Part shown: positions 25,162 through 33,381 of the stretch, in pieces
Position numbering within the stretch: the stretch's first letter is position 1
Layout of the letters: each line of letters begins with the position of its first letter
NCBI GenBank assembly: GCA_965222725.1
Contig: OZ244969.1
Span: 930,001 to 994,000 of the forward strand
Reading direction: 5' to 3'
DNA: 64,000 nt
Source of the DNA: GCA-2748575 sp965222725
GTDB taxonomy: Bacteria; Pseudomonadota; Gammaproteobacteria; Pseudomonadales; Ketobacteraceae
Position numbers and translations under genes: made by a program
The notes under the pieces: generated by a model
Databases searched by the model: none
Seen by the model: only the letters and a program-made list of their open reading frames with translations
Told to the model about the DNA's origin: nothing

Positions 25162-25397
25162 CCCTGCAGTTACAGAGGCTTTTAAACAATGACTATGCGC
25201 TTCCGGTATAACAAAAACCCGATCCATAACCGCTGAAAAAATAAATACGCCAGTTTGTGAACCCGGGCAGCTTCAGCGGCTTTCATCAGGCAATGGCTGG
25301 TCTATACTGCTCACTAATTGATTGATTTTGACAAAAATTTCACTACGCTCAGTCACTGAATTTCATCCAGCTTCTGTCAGTCAGGGTATTAAAAAGT

Positions 25398-28226
25398 TTG
25401 TATCGGTTGTTACCTGTTAAACGGCCTGTGAGTTGTGCGGGCTGTTTTATTCTGCTTGTTCATTTACTGGTTATCAGCTTTCCGGCAACGGCGGCATCCG
25501 CCAATGCCGCTGCGAATGCCAGCCCTGTGGCAACACGCCTGAACAACGGCCTGGAGCTGCTGAGTTATTCGCTGCCGGAGGCAGCCCACACCCGGGTGAT
25601 CCTGAAAATGGGCAGCGGCAGCTTCAGTGATACTGCTGAATTTCCCGGAGTGGCCCATTTACTGGAACATCTGGTGTTGCGGCAACCCGTCAGCCAAAAC
25701 GGCCAAAGCCTGCGCCAGTGGCTACAGGCCAACGGCGGCAAGCTGAACGCCACCACCGGTTATAACGACACCGTTTTTGAGTTTTCCCTGCCACCGGAAA
25801 TACTGGATCAGGCGCTGGCCAAGCTGCGCCAGGTGCTGGCAGGGTTTCAAACGGATTCAAAGGTGCTGCACTCAGAACTGGCTGTGCTGGATCAGGAATA
25901 CGCGTTGCGCAGCCAGCAGCCCATCTGGCAACAACGGGATGTATTGAAAGTGATCGCGCACAAGACACACCCCTTGGTTTACTGGCACCCCGGCAACAGC
26001 GAGAGCCTGTTGCAACAGGGGCAGGCGGCCCTGAGCCAGGCAGTGCATGAACAGTTCAAACACCTGTACCGACCCGGCAATCTCAGACTGATTCTTATGG
26101 GGCCGGGCCAGGCATCACACATGCAGTTAACGGCCGACAAACATTTTGCCACCCTCCCGGCAGGCTCCGGACAACAGCGGGCCGGCAAGCCGCTTTTCAG
26201 TCCGGACTCACTGCCCGCCACGCTGGCAATGCCCGGTGACCAGCAACGCATCCTAACCTTGCTGTTCCCCGTCGATATGAGGGATTCCGAAGCAACAGAC
26301 AAAGCCGGTGACTATCTTGCCTATTTGCTGACTCGCAAACAGGAGCAGGGGCTGATCATGACCCTGAAAAAAGCCGGGCTTGTGGGTGGTCTGATTGCCG
26401 GCGAAAGCCTGGGGGATGGCGGGCACCGCAGTTTTCATATCACCCTGAGCCTCACACCCAAGGGCTGGGATAATCCGTCACAGGTGATTGCACAGGTACA
26501 GGCGTATCTACAGTTGGTAAGCCGTAGTGGGCTGAGCGAACCGGTGCTGGGTGGGTATCTTCAGTTTCAGCATCTGAAATCCCTGTTTGCCGATGAGTCC
26601 GACACCCTGAAGGCAATTCAGCAGCAATTGTTAAACGAACCGTTGGCCAGACTGCGCCATTGTCCGTTAACAGCGCCATCTCATAATTGTCATTCGGATG
26701 CGGGTTTTCAGACCAGTTTCAATACGCTGGTGTCGCAGCTGAAGGCGAATAACCAAATCCGGATTTTTACCGATACTGACATTAGCGCACACCAGAAAAG
26801 CCCGTTATTTGAAACCGCCTACAGTTTAAAACCTGCTCCGGCAGTGACGCCGGCCACTGACGCTCTTCATGCTCAGAGCGCAGGTGCCCAAATGAAGCTG
26901 CCGGTTACCGATCCCTACTTCAAGCAACTGACAACAGGCAACCCGGTGACGGCATCGGTGGCGGCGGACAAGCAGGGCTTTCCGTTTCAGCTTCAGAATA
27001 ACGGCAACGTCACGCTCTGGTATGGCTTTAACGATCACAAGGGCAAGCCACTGGCCGAAGCCCGTATCCTCTTTACCAATACCGGGCTGACAGCAACACC
27101 CACAGAGGCCGCACAGACCGAACTATATGTGATTGCCCTGAACGAACGCTTGCAGGTTATCCGGGAACGGCTGGCGGATCTGTTCTACGACTTCCGTCTG
27201 CAATCTCACCCCAGTGGCCTCTATCTGGAGGTACGGGGCTATTCACAAGGGCTGACGGCGGTGGTGAATCATCTTGTGAGTGTTGTTCAGACATTCGAAC
27301 CGCCCCCCGATGGCCTGGTGCGCTGGAAGGCAAAGCTGGCGGAAAAACTGCAACAGCAATCCCGTTATGGTTTCGAGGAACTGTACGAATTCCTTTACAG
27401 CGAATTGCTGAAAAACTATTGGCCGGCCGACCGGCTGCTGGCAGCCAGCAAGACAGTCGAACACGTGCATCTGCAAAACCACAGCAACGGTATTTTTCCC
27501 GCCAGCCGGATCACGGCGTTTTATTACGGCAATATAACAGCGGATATGGCCGAAGCGGCTTACCCGCCACTGGCTGCGCTCTCAACAGCGGAATCAGCAG
27601 CGGTAACCCCCATCGCTCAGGCGCCGGGAAACGGCATCGTGTACCCCTTGCCGCACAACCGCTACCAGATTTCTATCCGGAACCAGGATAATGCCATGGT
27701 GATGTTTCATCAGGCGAGCAACAGCAGCCCCCGCACCACCGGTATCGTCAACCTGTTACAACAACTGATGCACAAGGAATATTTCCGCGATCTGCGTACT
27801 CAACAAGGGCTGGGTTATGCCGTTTTCGTGGCACCCATGAGTTTTTATACCCATGCAGCATTTGCCCTGACCATTCAATCGGCCCAGGCCAATCCGGAGA
27901 TTCTGGAAACCCGGACCAATCAGTTCCTCAGTCAGTTTTCCGGGTATCTGGATACGCTGCAGCAAGGGGAATTTGAAAAAATAAAACAGACAGTAGCGTC
28001 CCGGCTGAATTGGCAACTGCTGCAGGGACAGGAAAAAACCGATCGGTTCTGGAAACATATTCAGAGCGGCACCCTGCCGGATCCCCAGCTGGCGTTACAG
28101 CAAACCGGAATTACCGAACAGATTTCCCTGAAGGATATCAGGGACTACTTTCACAACCATCTGACAGGAGAGGAACGCAAGCTGTTTGTGTTTGCGTCCC
28201 AATCCATGGGCGGTACCTCGCCCTGA
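25398..28226 (+). CDS. Secreted M16 (pitrilysin/insulinase) zinc peptidase
   Basis: This 942-residue product has an N-terminal signal (CFILLVHLLVISFPATAASA) and a first M16 domain with the inverted zinc motif HLLEH near residue 80 and a downstream Glu-rich helix (ELAVLDQEYALR). The second half holds the inactive M16 domains, with the late RTQQGLGYAVFVAPM segment near 795 that is typical of the family's final domain. Length matches protease III-like enzymes. It would degrade peptides in the periplasm. The start codon is probably TTG at 25398. Confidence 0.88.
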   Translation: MYRLLPVKRPVSCAGCFILLVHLLVISFPATAASANAAANASPVATRLNNGLELLSYSLPEAAHTRVILKMGSGSFSDTAEFPGVAHLLEHLVLRQPVSQNGQSLRQWLQANGGKLNATTGYNDTVFEFSLPPEILDQALAKLRQVLAGFQTDSKVLHSELAVLDQEYALRSQQPIWQQRDVLKVIAHKTHPLVYWHPGNSESLLQQGQAALSQAVHEQFKHLYRPGNLRLILMGPGQASHMQLTADKHFATLPAGSGQQRAGKPLFSPDSLPATLAMPGDQQRILTLLFPVDMRDSEATDKAGDYLAYLLTRKQEQGLIMTLKKAGLVGGLIAGESLGDGGHRSFHITLSLTPKGWDNPSQVIAQVQAYLQLVSRSGLSEPVLGGYLQFQHLKSLFADESDTLKAIQQQLLNEPLARLRHCPLTAPSHNCHSDAGFQTSFNTLVSQLKANNQIRIFTDTDISAHQKSPLFETAYSLKPAPAVTPATDALHAQSAGAQMKLPVTDPYFKQLTTGNPVTASVAADKQGFPFQLQNNGNVTLWYGFNDHKGKPLAEARILFTNTGLTATPTEAAQTELYVIALNERLQVIRERLADLFYDFRLQSHPSGLYLEVRGYSQGLTAVVNHLVSVVQTFEPPPDGLVRWKAKLAEKLQQQSRYGFEELYEFLYSELLKNYWPADRLLAASKTVEHVHLQNHSNGIFPASRITAFYYGNITADMAEAAYPPLAALSTAESAAVTPIAQAPGNGIVYPLPHNRYQISIRNQDNAMVMFHQASNSSPRTTGIVNLLQQLMHKEYFRDLRTQQGLGYAVFVAPMSFYTHAAFALTIQSAQANPEILETRTNQFLSQFSGYLDTLQQGEFEKIKQTVASRLNWQLLQGQEKTDRFWKHIQSGTLPDPQLALQQTGITEQISLKDIRDYFHNHLTGEERKLFVFASQSMGGTSP

Positions 28227-28266
28227 GGCCAAAAGGTACCGCACACTGCCCGTCATTTTCTGTTGA

Positions 28267-28542
28267 TTACCAGCTTCTTTTCTCTGGTTTGTAATCAGAA
28301 AACTCTTCAGAGCTCAGGCGACCGTCTTTATCGGCATCCAGTTTGCCGAAAGACGATTTCAGCTGCGTGCTGGCGGATGCTTCCCCGGGATTGATGTAAC
28401 CATCCTGATTGGCATCCAGTGCGGAAAAAGTCTGTTGCTGTGCCTGACCAGACTCCATACCACCCTGTTTCTGATAATCACCGGCAACCGCGGTGCCAAT
28501 ACCAAAGGTCAAAACGAGTGCTGCATAATTTAAAGCTTTCAT
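28267..28542 (-). CDS. Small periplasmic EF-hand protein
   Basis: This 91-residue protein has a signal peptide (ALVLTFGIGTAVAG) and two EF-hand loops: DANQDGYINPGE near residue 43 and DADKDGRLSSEE near 73. Both keep the 1-3-5-12 acidic positions, so calcium binding is likely. AAGGAGC precedes the ATG. A sigma-54-like motif lies about 70 bp upstream. It is convergent with the M16 peptidase gene, with 40 bp between them. Confidence 0.88.
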   Translation of the reverse strand: MKALNYAALVLTFGIGTAVAGDYQKQGGMESGQAQQQTFSALDANQDGYINPGEASASTQLKSSFGKLDADKDGRLSSEEFSDYKPEKRSW

Positions 28543-28610
28543 AATCTGCTCCTTAGATTGAGATTTTAAAATAAGCTTTTACAGGGAACTGCAAAAACTT
28601 ATCGGGAGCT

Positions 28611-28627
28611 TTCCAATTACCGTGCCA
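28611..28627 (-). promoter_or_regulatory. Sigma-54-like promoter of the EF-hand gene
   Basis: On the minus strand the sequence is TGGCACGGTAATTGGAA: perfect TGGCACG, then GG-N10-GG. The -12 dinucleotide deviates from GC. The start site would be near 28600, giving a leader of about 60 nt. Confidence 0.55.
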
Positions 28628-28837
28628 CTTCAGGATTGTAAAAAGCTTCAGAGGTGTATTTTACATTGCACCTGAAAATTGCTGACATAACGAACAGAAT
28701 TTAAAACCAAAGATTATAAAAACATAACCAAAAGCTATTGAACCTGCTTGCTCTTCCCGGCGAACAGATTCTTTCACGAAATATCCACCCTCATCTCTGC
28801 CCTGTGCGCCTTCGCTTACAAAAGCTTTGTCAAAATT

Positions 28838-28857
28838 ACAACCATATCCATGGTTGT
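28838..28857. promoter_or_regulatory. Perfect palindrome, candidate activator site
   Basis: ACAACCAT-ATCC-ATGGTTGT is an 8-bp perfect inverted repeat in the 517-bp gap between the divergent EF-hand and DUF4398 genes. It lies 66 bp upstream of the motif at 28923, a usual place for an enhancer-binding protein. A weaker inverted repeat AGGTG-N12-CACCT lies near 28652-28673. The rest of the gap holds only the two promoter-like motifs. Confidence 0.5.
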
Positions 28858-28922
28858 CTGTAGAAATTATTCATCATTCACGTCAATCCACACAAATGAC
28901 ACGCCATAAGTGCTTTTTGAAC

Positions 28923-28939
28923 TGGCGTGAATCTTGAAT
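28923..28939 (+). promoter_or_regulatory. Sigma-54-like promoter of the DUF4398/OmpA operon
   Basis: TGGCGTGAATCTTGAAT has GG-N10-GA, the same TTGAAT -12 half as the motifs at 11179 and 33303 but a weaker -24 half (TGGCGT). The leader would be about 110 nt. Confidence 0.5.
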
Positions 28940-29059
28940 ATCTTCGGACAGGTTTGAACAAATCAATCTCATACCCAATTTCACACGGGTTCAGCAGTAC
29001 CATCGTTGCCGATTAACAGTTGATGTTTAACTGTGATCACTTAAAAAAGGAGGAACACC

Positions 29060-29431
29060 ATGACCTATGCCAAAGCCACATTACCCGCCATTATGCTGCT
29101 CAGCGCCGGATTGCTGTCGGGCTGTGCCAGCCACCAACCGAATCCACAGGCCGAACTGGCAAAAGCGGAAGTCCATGTAAAAGACGCCAAAAAAGCCGGT
29201 GCCATGAAACACGCGGAGCTCGCCCTGCATCATGCCGAGCAAAAACTCGACCAGGCCCGCTCGGCGGTAGAGCAAGAGGAGTACGCCAAAGCCAAACGCC
29301 TGGCTGAACAGGCCACCGCCGACGCCCAGTACGCCGGCTTGACCGCCGAAACCACAGAACTGAAATCTGCGGTGAAGGAAATCAGGGAGAACCTGCGTCT
29401 GCTTGAACAGGAAATGCAGGACAAATCGTAA
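29060..29431 (+). CDS. DUF4398 lipoprotein, second copy
   Basis: This 123-residue product has a lipoprotein signal ending in SAGLLSGCA and a helical DUF4398 domain: VKDAKKAGAMKHAELALHHA, then RSAVEQEEYAKAKRLAEQAT. It is clearly paralogous to the protein at 12188 (shared AKRLAEQA and DAxYAGxTA stretches). AAAAAAGGAGG precedes the ATG. It is followed after 32 bp by an OmpA-family gene, repeating the order seen at 12-13 kb. Confidence 0.86.
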   Translation: MTYAKATLPAIMLLSAGLLSGCASHQPNPQAELAKAEVHVKDAKKAGAMKHAELALHHAEQKLDQARSAVEQEEYAKAKRLAEQATADAQYAGLTAETTELKSAVKEIRENLRLLEQEMQDKS

Positions 29432-29463
29432 GTCTGAACCACCAACGATTCCGGGAGAAGATC

Positions 29464-30282
29464 ATGAAAAAATTGATTATTGCAGCCATTGGCTCCAGTT
29501 TACTAACCGCCTGTGCCACATCACAACCACCGGCTTCCGTCGAGGATCTGCAACAGAAGATGCAGGCATTGAACAACGAAGCACAAGTGAAGGAATATGC
29601 CCCTGTGGAACTGAGCCAGGCGCAGGAAAAAGTCAATCAGGTATCCCAGACCTGGGAAGACGAAGGCACCGGTGATGCCCTGAGTCACAATCTGTATATG
29701 GCTCATCGTGATATCGACAATACCCGCCTGACCGCGGAAAAACGCAAGCTGCAGGAGCAGATTGACAACGCCAAGGAAGACAGAACCAAAATGCTGCTGT
29801 CGATTCGCAAACAGGAAGCTGAAGCCGCAAAACAGCGGGCGTCTTCCACCGAGCAAAAGCTGTCCTCGTTGCAAAACAAGCTGCAGGATGTACAGGCCAA
29901 GGCCACCGATCGCGGTATCGTGCTGACCCTGGACGGTGTGCTGTTTGAGTTCGATAAGGCAAAACTCAATCCGGGTGGTGAAAGAACCGTAAATCGCCTT
30001 GCGGAGTTTCTGCAAAAACACCCCGGCACCAAAGTCGCCGTTGAAGGCCACACCGATGCCCTGGGTGAGAAGTCCTATAACCTGGAGCTGTCCGAGCGCC
30101 GTGCCCAATCAGTACTGAGTGCGCTGGAACAACAAGGTATTTCCAGAGACCGGGTAGAAATTCGCGCCTATGGTGAACAATATCCGGTTGCGTCCAACGA
30201 CACGCAGGCAGGTCGCCAGCAAAACCGCCGGGTGGAAGTGGTGCTGTCAAAAACCAATGAAGATATTAAGGAACGACAATAG
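29464..30282 (+). CDS. OmpA-family protein, second copy
   Basis: This 272-residue product has a short lipoprotein-like signal (LLTACATS), a long helical coiled-coil region (about 30-150, rich in Gln, Lys and Glu) and an OmpA domain with VLFEFDKAKLNPGG, VAVEGHTDALGEKSYN and LSERRAQSVLSALE. It anchors to peptidoglycan. The middle part is about 35 residues longer than in the paralogue at 12581. A strong terminator follows. Confidence 0.87.
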   Translation: MKKLIIAAIGSSLLTACATSQPPASVEDLQQKMQALNNEAQVKEYAPVELSQAQEKVNQVSQTWEDEGTGDALSHNLYMAHRDIDNTRLTAEKRKLQEQIDNAKEDRTKMLLSIRKQEAEAAKQRASSTEQKLSSLQNKLQDVQAKATDRGIVLTLDGVLFEFDKAKLNPGGERTVNRLAEFLQKHPGTKVAVEGHTDALGEKSYNLELSERRAQSVLSALEQQGISRDRVEIRAYGEQYPVASNDTQAGRQQNRRVEVVLSKTNEDIKERQ

Positions 30283-30317
30283 ATAGAAATAACCGGATTG
30301 CACTGTACGTCAGGGCA

Positions 30318-30355
30318 AGGTGTCAGGGTCAGATGAACCCTGGCACCTTTATTTT
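30318..30355 (+). terminator. Rho-independent terminator after the DUF4398/OmpA operon
   Basis: A 12-bp stem with one mismatch, AGGTGTCAGGGT/ACCCTGGCACCT (30318-30329, 30337-30348), is followed by TTATTTTT. It overlaps the 3' end of the convergent OmpA gene. Confidence 0.85.
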
Positions 30356-30915
30356 TGGGAATCCACAGCTTTGTTCTTGGAAATCACAATTTCCACCCGG
30401 CGGCTCTGGCCGCTGTCGGTGCGCATGATGTCGGTAGGGTATCTTTCCCCGTGGGCGACGACGGTCATCATTGACGGTGGAATGCCCAGTTCCAGCAAAC
30501 GTTTATAAACCGCTTCGGCCCTTTCCCTGGAAAGCTGACTGTTAAAATCATCCGGGCCATCTTCGTCGGCGTGGCCTTCAACAATCACTTTGACTTCGGG
30601 ATGATCCCGTAAAAACGCCGCCACTTTTAACAGGGTATCGCCGGCTTTCTTGTCCAGTGCGTGGCTGTTAACAGAAAAGAGAATACGCTCCAGGGTGAAA
30701 ATAATACCTTCTTCGCCAATCTCCAGATCCTGCTGTTCCGGCTGAAGCGGCCGGGGTTGAGTGGCTGCCGTATCCAGACTGGCCAGCTTGTGTGGCGACC
30801 CGGTATCAACGCTATTGTCAGCAAAGGTTTTAGCTTCTGATGGCGTTGCTCCGGATACCTGCATACAACCGGCAAGCAAAAAAACCGGTAACAAAGTGGC
30901 TGGACGTTTCATCAT
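30349..30915 (-). CDS. OmpA-family lipoprotein, third copy
   Basis: This 188-residue product has a lipoprotein signal (LLPVFLLAGCM), a short linker and a C-terminal OmpA domain with ERILFSVNSHALDKKAGD, VKVIVEGHADEDGPDDFN and LSRERAEAVYKRLLE. It lacks the long helical region of the two other OmpA proteins here, so it is a simpler peptidoglycan-binding lipoprotein. It is convergent with the 29464 gene. No sigma-54-like motif was found upstream. Confidence 0.86.
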   Translation of the reverse strand: MMKRPATLLPVFLLAGCMQVSGATPSEAKTFADNSVDTGSPHKLASLDTAATQPRPLQPEQQDLEIGEEGIIFTLERILFSVNSHALDKKAGDTLLKVAAFLRDHPEVKVIVEGHADEDGPDDFNSQLSRERAEAVYKRLLELGIPPSMMTVVAHGERYPTDIMRTDSGQSRRVEIVISKNKAVDSQK

Positions 30916-31069
30916 TATCAGAGTCTTTCATCAGGGCAGGACTTGGAATGTTAACCCCAATAATTCACTGACAACAGCCATTTTTCTACATTTTACATCG
31001 GGTAAGAATTCCGGTGATGTGCATCAGCGGCCGGGGCACAAGGGCTTTCACAGAGCACTCACAATGCAA

Positions 31070-32119
31070 TTACAGCGCTTTTTCCGAGATACCCCGGTCT
31101 GAGATGCCCCGGCAATCGGGTATGATACACAGACTTTCGTTGTGGGGATTTTCCAGGTGATGGCCACGGAGCATGTTCTCTATCTCTTTACGTGAGTCAG
31201 CAAGCTCCCTGACTTTGCCGGATTCACCCTTCAGGGCACATTCAAGACTGGCTCTTGCGGCATCGGCGCAACCCAGCTCCGCCAGCACATAAGCCAGATT
31301 GTTCCAGGTAAATGCGGTAGCCACACCCTGCCTGATGGAATCCAGCAACCAGCGTTGGGCCGCCACCGGGTTGTTGTGATGATATTCAATATTCGCCAGA
31401 CCCAGTCGGGCTATTTCCGTTTGCGCGCTATCCGGCCAGCGTTGCAACGCGGCCTGATAGGCCCGACGGGCTGCATCAGGCTGCCCCACCTGCTCCAGTG
31501 CGCTGGCGGCCTGCAGATACTGGCTCATCTCTGCCGTCGCCGGAATTTGATCGGGAGGCATAACCAGCAAACTCCAGAATCCGGAACGGGACCAGGTATT
31601 GTAGAAGGTTTTAAATGCCACCCTTTTATTGGCTGTTTCCCCCGAATGAAGCACCAGTTCCCTGCGTTCCAGGTCATAACCCGTTACCACGGCAAAATGC
31701 CATTGCGGCAACCAGGATAACCCCAGGTTCATCAGCACAATCACCGGGTTGCCCGCATCCAGTTCTTCCAGTAAACCGGGCATCGACAGCTTCTGTTCAT
31801 AAGCCAGCTGACCAAAGCGCCTTGTCTGGGTAACCAGCTCCAGGGAAACGGCACCTTCCCTCTCCGGCAGATACACATAGGGCTCCAGCTCCCGGGCAGT
31901 CACAGCAACGCCACGATAACTCAGTGCCATCGCCAGCGACGCCGCTCCGCATTGTTTGCGTCGCTGCGCAATAAAAGGCACCTGATCAATACGGGTCTGA
32001 TTATTTACCTTGTGATGCTCAAGTTCAAGCGCCGGCATGGTGGTGGCACAACCGGAAAGCTGCGCCACCAGAACCAGTGCCACCATGCCGATCAGGCAAC
32101 GAGGGTTACTTGTTAACAC
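31070..32119 (-). CDS. C39-like cysteine peptidase lipoprotein with TPR region (PA2778-type)
   Basis: This 349-residue product has a lipoprotein signal (VALVLVAQLSGCAT) and a papain-fold C39-like domain from about 40 to 190: QRRKQCGAASLAMALSYRG holds the catalytic Cys and HFAVVTGYDLERRELVLHSG the His. A TPR-like helical region follows (about 215-310). This layout is that of the PA2778 family of P. aeruginosa. Related C39 domains cut leader peptides after double-Gly sites, but here the enzyme is extracytoplasmic and lacks a transporter domain. Its start overlaps the PA2779-like gene by 14 bp. Confidence 0.83.
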   Translation of the reverse strand: MLTSNPRCLIGMVALVLVAQLSGCATTMPALELEHHKVNNQTRIDQVPFIAQRRKQCGAASLAMALSYRGVAVTARELEPYVYLPEREGAVSLELVTQTRRFGQLAYEQKLSMPGLLEELDAGNPVIVLMNLGLSWLPQWHFAVVTGYDLERRELVLHSGETANKRVAFKTFYNTWSRSGFWSLLVMPPDQIPATAEMSQYLQAASALEQVGQPDAARRAYQAALQRWPDSAQTEIARLGLANIEYHHNNPVAAQRWLLDSIRQGVATAFTWNNLAYVLAELGCADAARASLECALKGESGKVRELADSRKEIENMLRGHHLENPHNESLCIIPDCRGISDRGISEKAL

Positions 32120-32507
32120 AGTTCACAAAGCTGTAGATGTTGGTGGCGCAGAGCATATCCGTGATAATGAACACCAGAAAGATCAGCACCAGAGCCCCTA
32201 TCAGATCCTGGCCCGCCGGCATGCTGTCCAGTTGCTGGTTTGCCTTGCGCACCTCGTCCGGCGTCATCATGGCCACCCGTTCCTTGGCGTGCTCTATATC
32301 TACACCCATTGCGGTCAGTTTTTCCTGTACCTGCTGGTTATCCAGCGCCGATACCAGTTGGGCTTTATCAAACTGCTGTTGCTGAATACTCACCGCCTGT
32401 GGCGTGGTTACCATGGCTGCCTGTGCCACGCCTGAAAAAATCACCGTGTGAATAAACACAAACGTCAGCAGCATGCTGGTCCAGGCGCGTTTGGTATGGG
32501 ATTTCAT
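32106..32507 (-). CDS. PA2779-family protein
   Basis: This 133-residue product has a signal-like N-terminus (MLLTFVFIHTVIFSGVAQA), a helical middle (about 40-95) and a very hydrophobic C-terminus (LIGALVLIFLVFIITDMLC) followed by a short tail. It matches the PA2779 family, regularly encoded with PA2778-type peptidases. The function is not established. GAAGGAGTAGCG precedes the ATG. The best sigma-54 promoter match in the window lies about 60 bp upstream. Confidence 0.8.
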   Translation of the reverse strand: MKSHTKRAWTSMLLTFVFIHTVIFSGVAQAAMVTTPQAVSIQQQQFDKAQLVSALDNQQVQEKLTAMGVDIEHAKERVAMMTPDEVRKANQQLDSMPAGQDLIGALVLIFLVFIITDMLCATNIYSFVNCVNK

Positions 32508-32570
32508 TTCGCTACTCCTTCTCTTGATTATTGAACCGCTTTTTCATTAGCCATTTAACTACGAGAAGCA

Positions 32571-32587
32571 AGGCAAATATCGTGCCG
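32571..32587 (-). promoter_or_regulatory. Sigma-54 promoter of the PA2779/PA2778 operon
   Basis: On the minus strand CGGCACGATATTTGCCT keeps both invariant dinucleotides: GG, 10 nt, GC. GGCAC and TTGC also match the consensus. The start site would lie near 32561. Confidence 0.7.
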
Positions 32588-32619
32588 GGTTACTTACAGC
32601 CATCCGTTGACAGGTTCAC

Positions 32620-32636
32620 TGGCACAGATCCTGCGT
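32620..32636 (+). promoter_or_regulatory. Sigma-54 promoter of the 4-TM protein gene
   Basis: TGGCACAGATCCTGCGT has TGGCAC and GG-N10-GC. It lies about 44 bp before the ATG at 32680 and is divergent from the motif at 32571, with only about 33 bp between the two -24 elements. Confidence 0.68.
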
Positions 32637-32679
32637 TCAATGACAGCGATTCTGTTATTAATTCACCAAGGGGTATCCC

Positions 32680-33189
32680 ATGAACCTGTCCCGGAGAAAT
32701 TGCTTTGCCCTGATTTTCGGGCTTATTTTTCAGATTTTATCCGTTGTTCTTATTGTTCAGTCGTTTATCCAGTTTTATCTGGAGTTCGTTGTGGGCAATA
32801 AGGATTTCACCGCCGCCATTATTGTTTCTATCAATACCTTTATTATCGCGCTCGCCATGTTTGAGCTGGGTGTGGGTATCAGCAAAGAGTACCTGATGGA
32901 AGACTCCCGGGCGTCCTTCTACGCAACCATTCGCCGCACCATTACGCGATTTGTTGCCACCGTCTGTATTGCCCTGGTTCTGGAAGCCCTGATCATGATT
33001 ATCAAATACAGCCAGCTGGATCTGGCCGGAAACCTCTGGTATCCGGTAGGCATTCTGATTGGCAGCAGTATCCTGTTAATGGCGCTCGGACTGTTTCTTC
33101 ACCTGACCCACAAGATGGGTGCAGAGAAACAAACATCAAGATCGGCTGACAATAATCCGGTGCAGAACTTTAACCTGCAGCACTTCTAA
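32680..33189 (+). CDS. Four-helix membrane protein of unknown function
   Basis: This 169-residue product has four predicted membrane segments (about 10-32, 42-62, 88-108, 122-144) and a short polar C-terminus. The second and third helices are joined by a cytoplasmic loop with EYLMEDSRASFYATIRRTITR. I do not recognise a characterised family. It is a single gene behind a good sigma-54 promoter match and divergent from the PA2779/PA2778 operon, which suggests shared control. Confidence 0.75.
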   Translation: MNLSRRNCFALIFGLIFQILSVVLIVQSFIQFYLEFVVGNKDFTAAIIVSINTFIIALAMFELGVGISKEYLMEDSRASFYATIRRTITRFVATVCIALVLEALIMIIKYSQLDLAGNLWYPVGILIGSSILLMALGLFLHLTHKMGAEKQTSRSADNNPVQNFNLQHF

Positions 33190-33302
33190 GCCACGCAAAG
33201 TTTACAAATACCTTTGGAAATTTATCAAAGCGACGATCAATTACGTTAGTAAAAAGGCTTCAACAACGTCCAAAGCCCTGTATATCAAGGGCTAAGCAAT
33301 TT

Positions 33303-33319
33303 TGGCACGCTAGTTGAAT
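33303..33319 (+). promoter_or_regulatory. Sigma-54-like promoter of the second small-lipoprotein operon
   Basis: TGGCACGCTAGTTGAAT differs from the motif at 11179 only in three spacer bases. GG-N10-GA. An inverted repeat AGCCCT-N8-AGGGCT lies just upstream at 33274-33293. The gene starts 63 bp after the motif. Confidence 0.6.
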
Positions 33320-33381
33320 CATTCAGGTTACCACTAACTGCCAGAGTATTAACGGGCAACAATTCATGGAAAGGAGGCAAC

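Noticed and set aside
29521..30108. 195-codon minus-strand frame opposite the second OmpA gene
   Set aside because: Shadow of a conserved gene; leucine- and glutamine-rich without a domain.
31070..32507. Bacteriocin export system based on the C39 domain
   Set aside because: The peptidase is an outer lipoprotein without ABC transporter domains and no double-glycine precursor gene is seen nearby.
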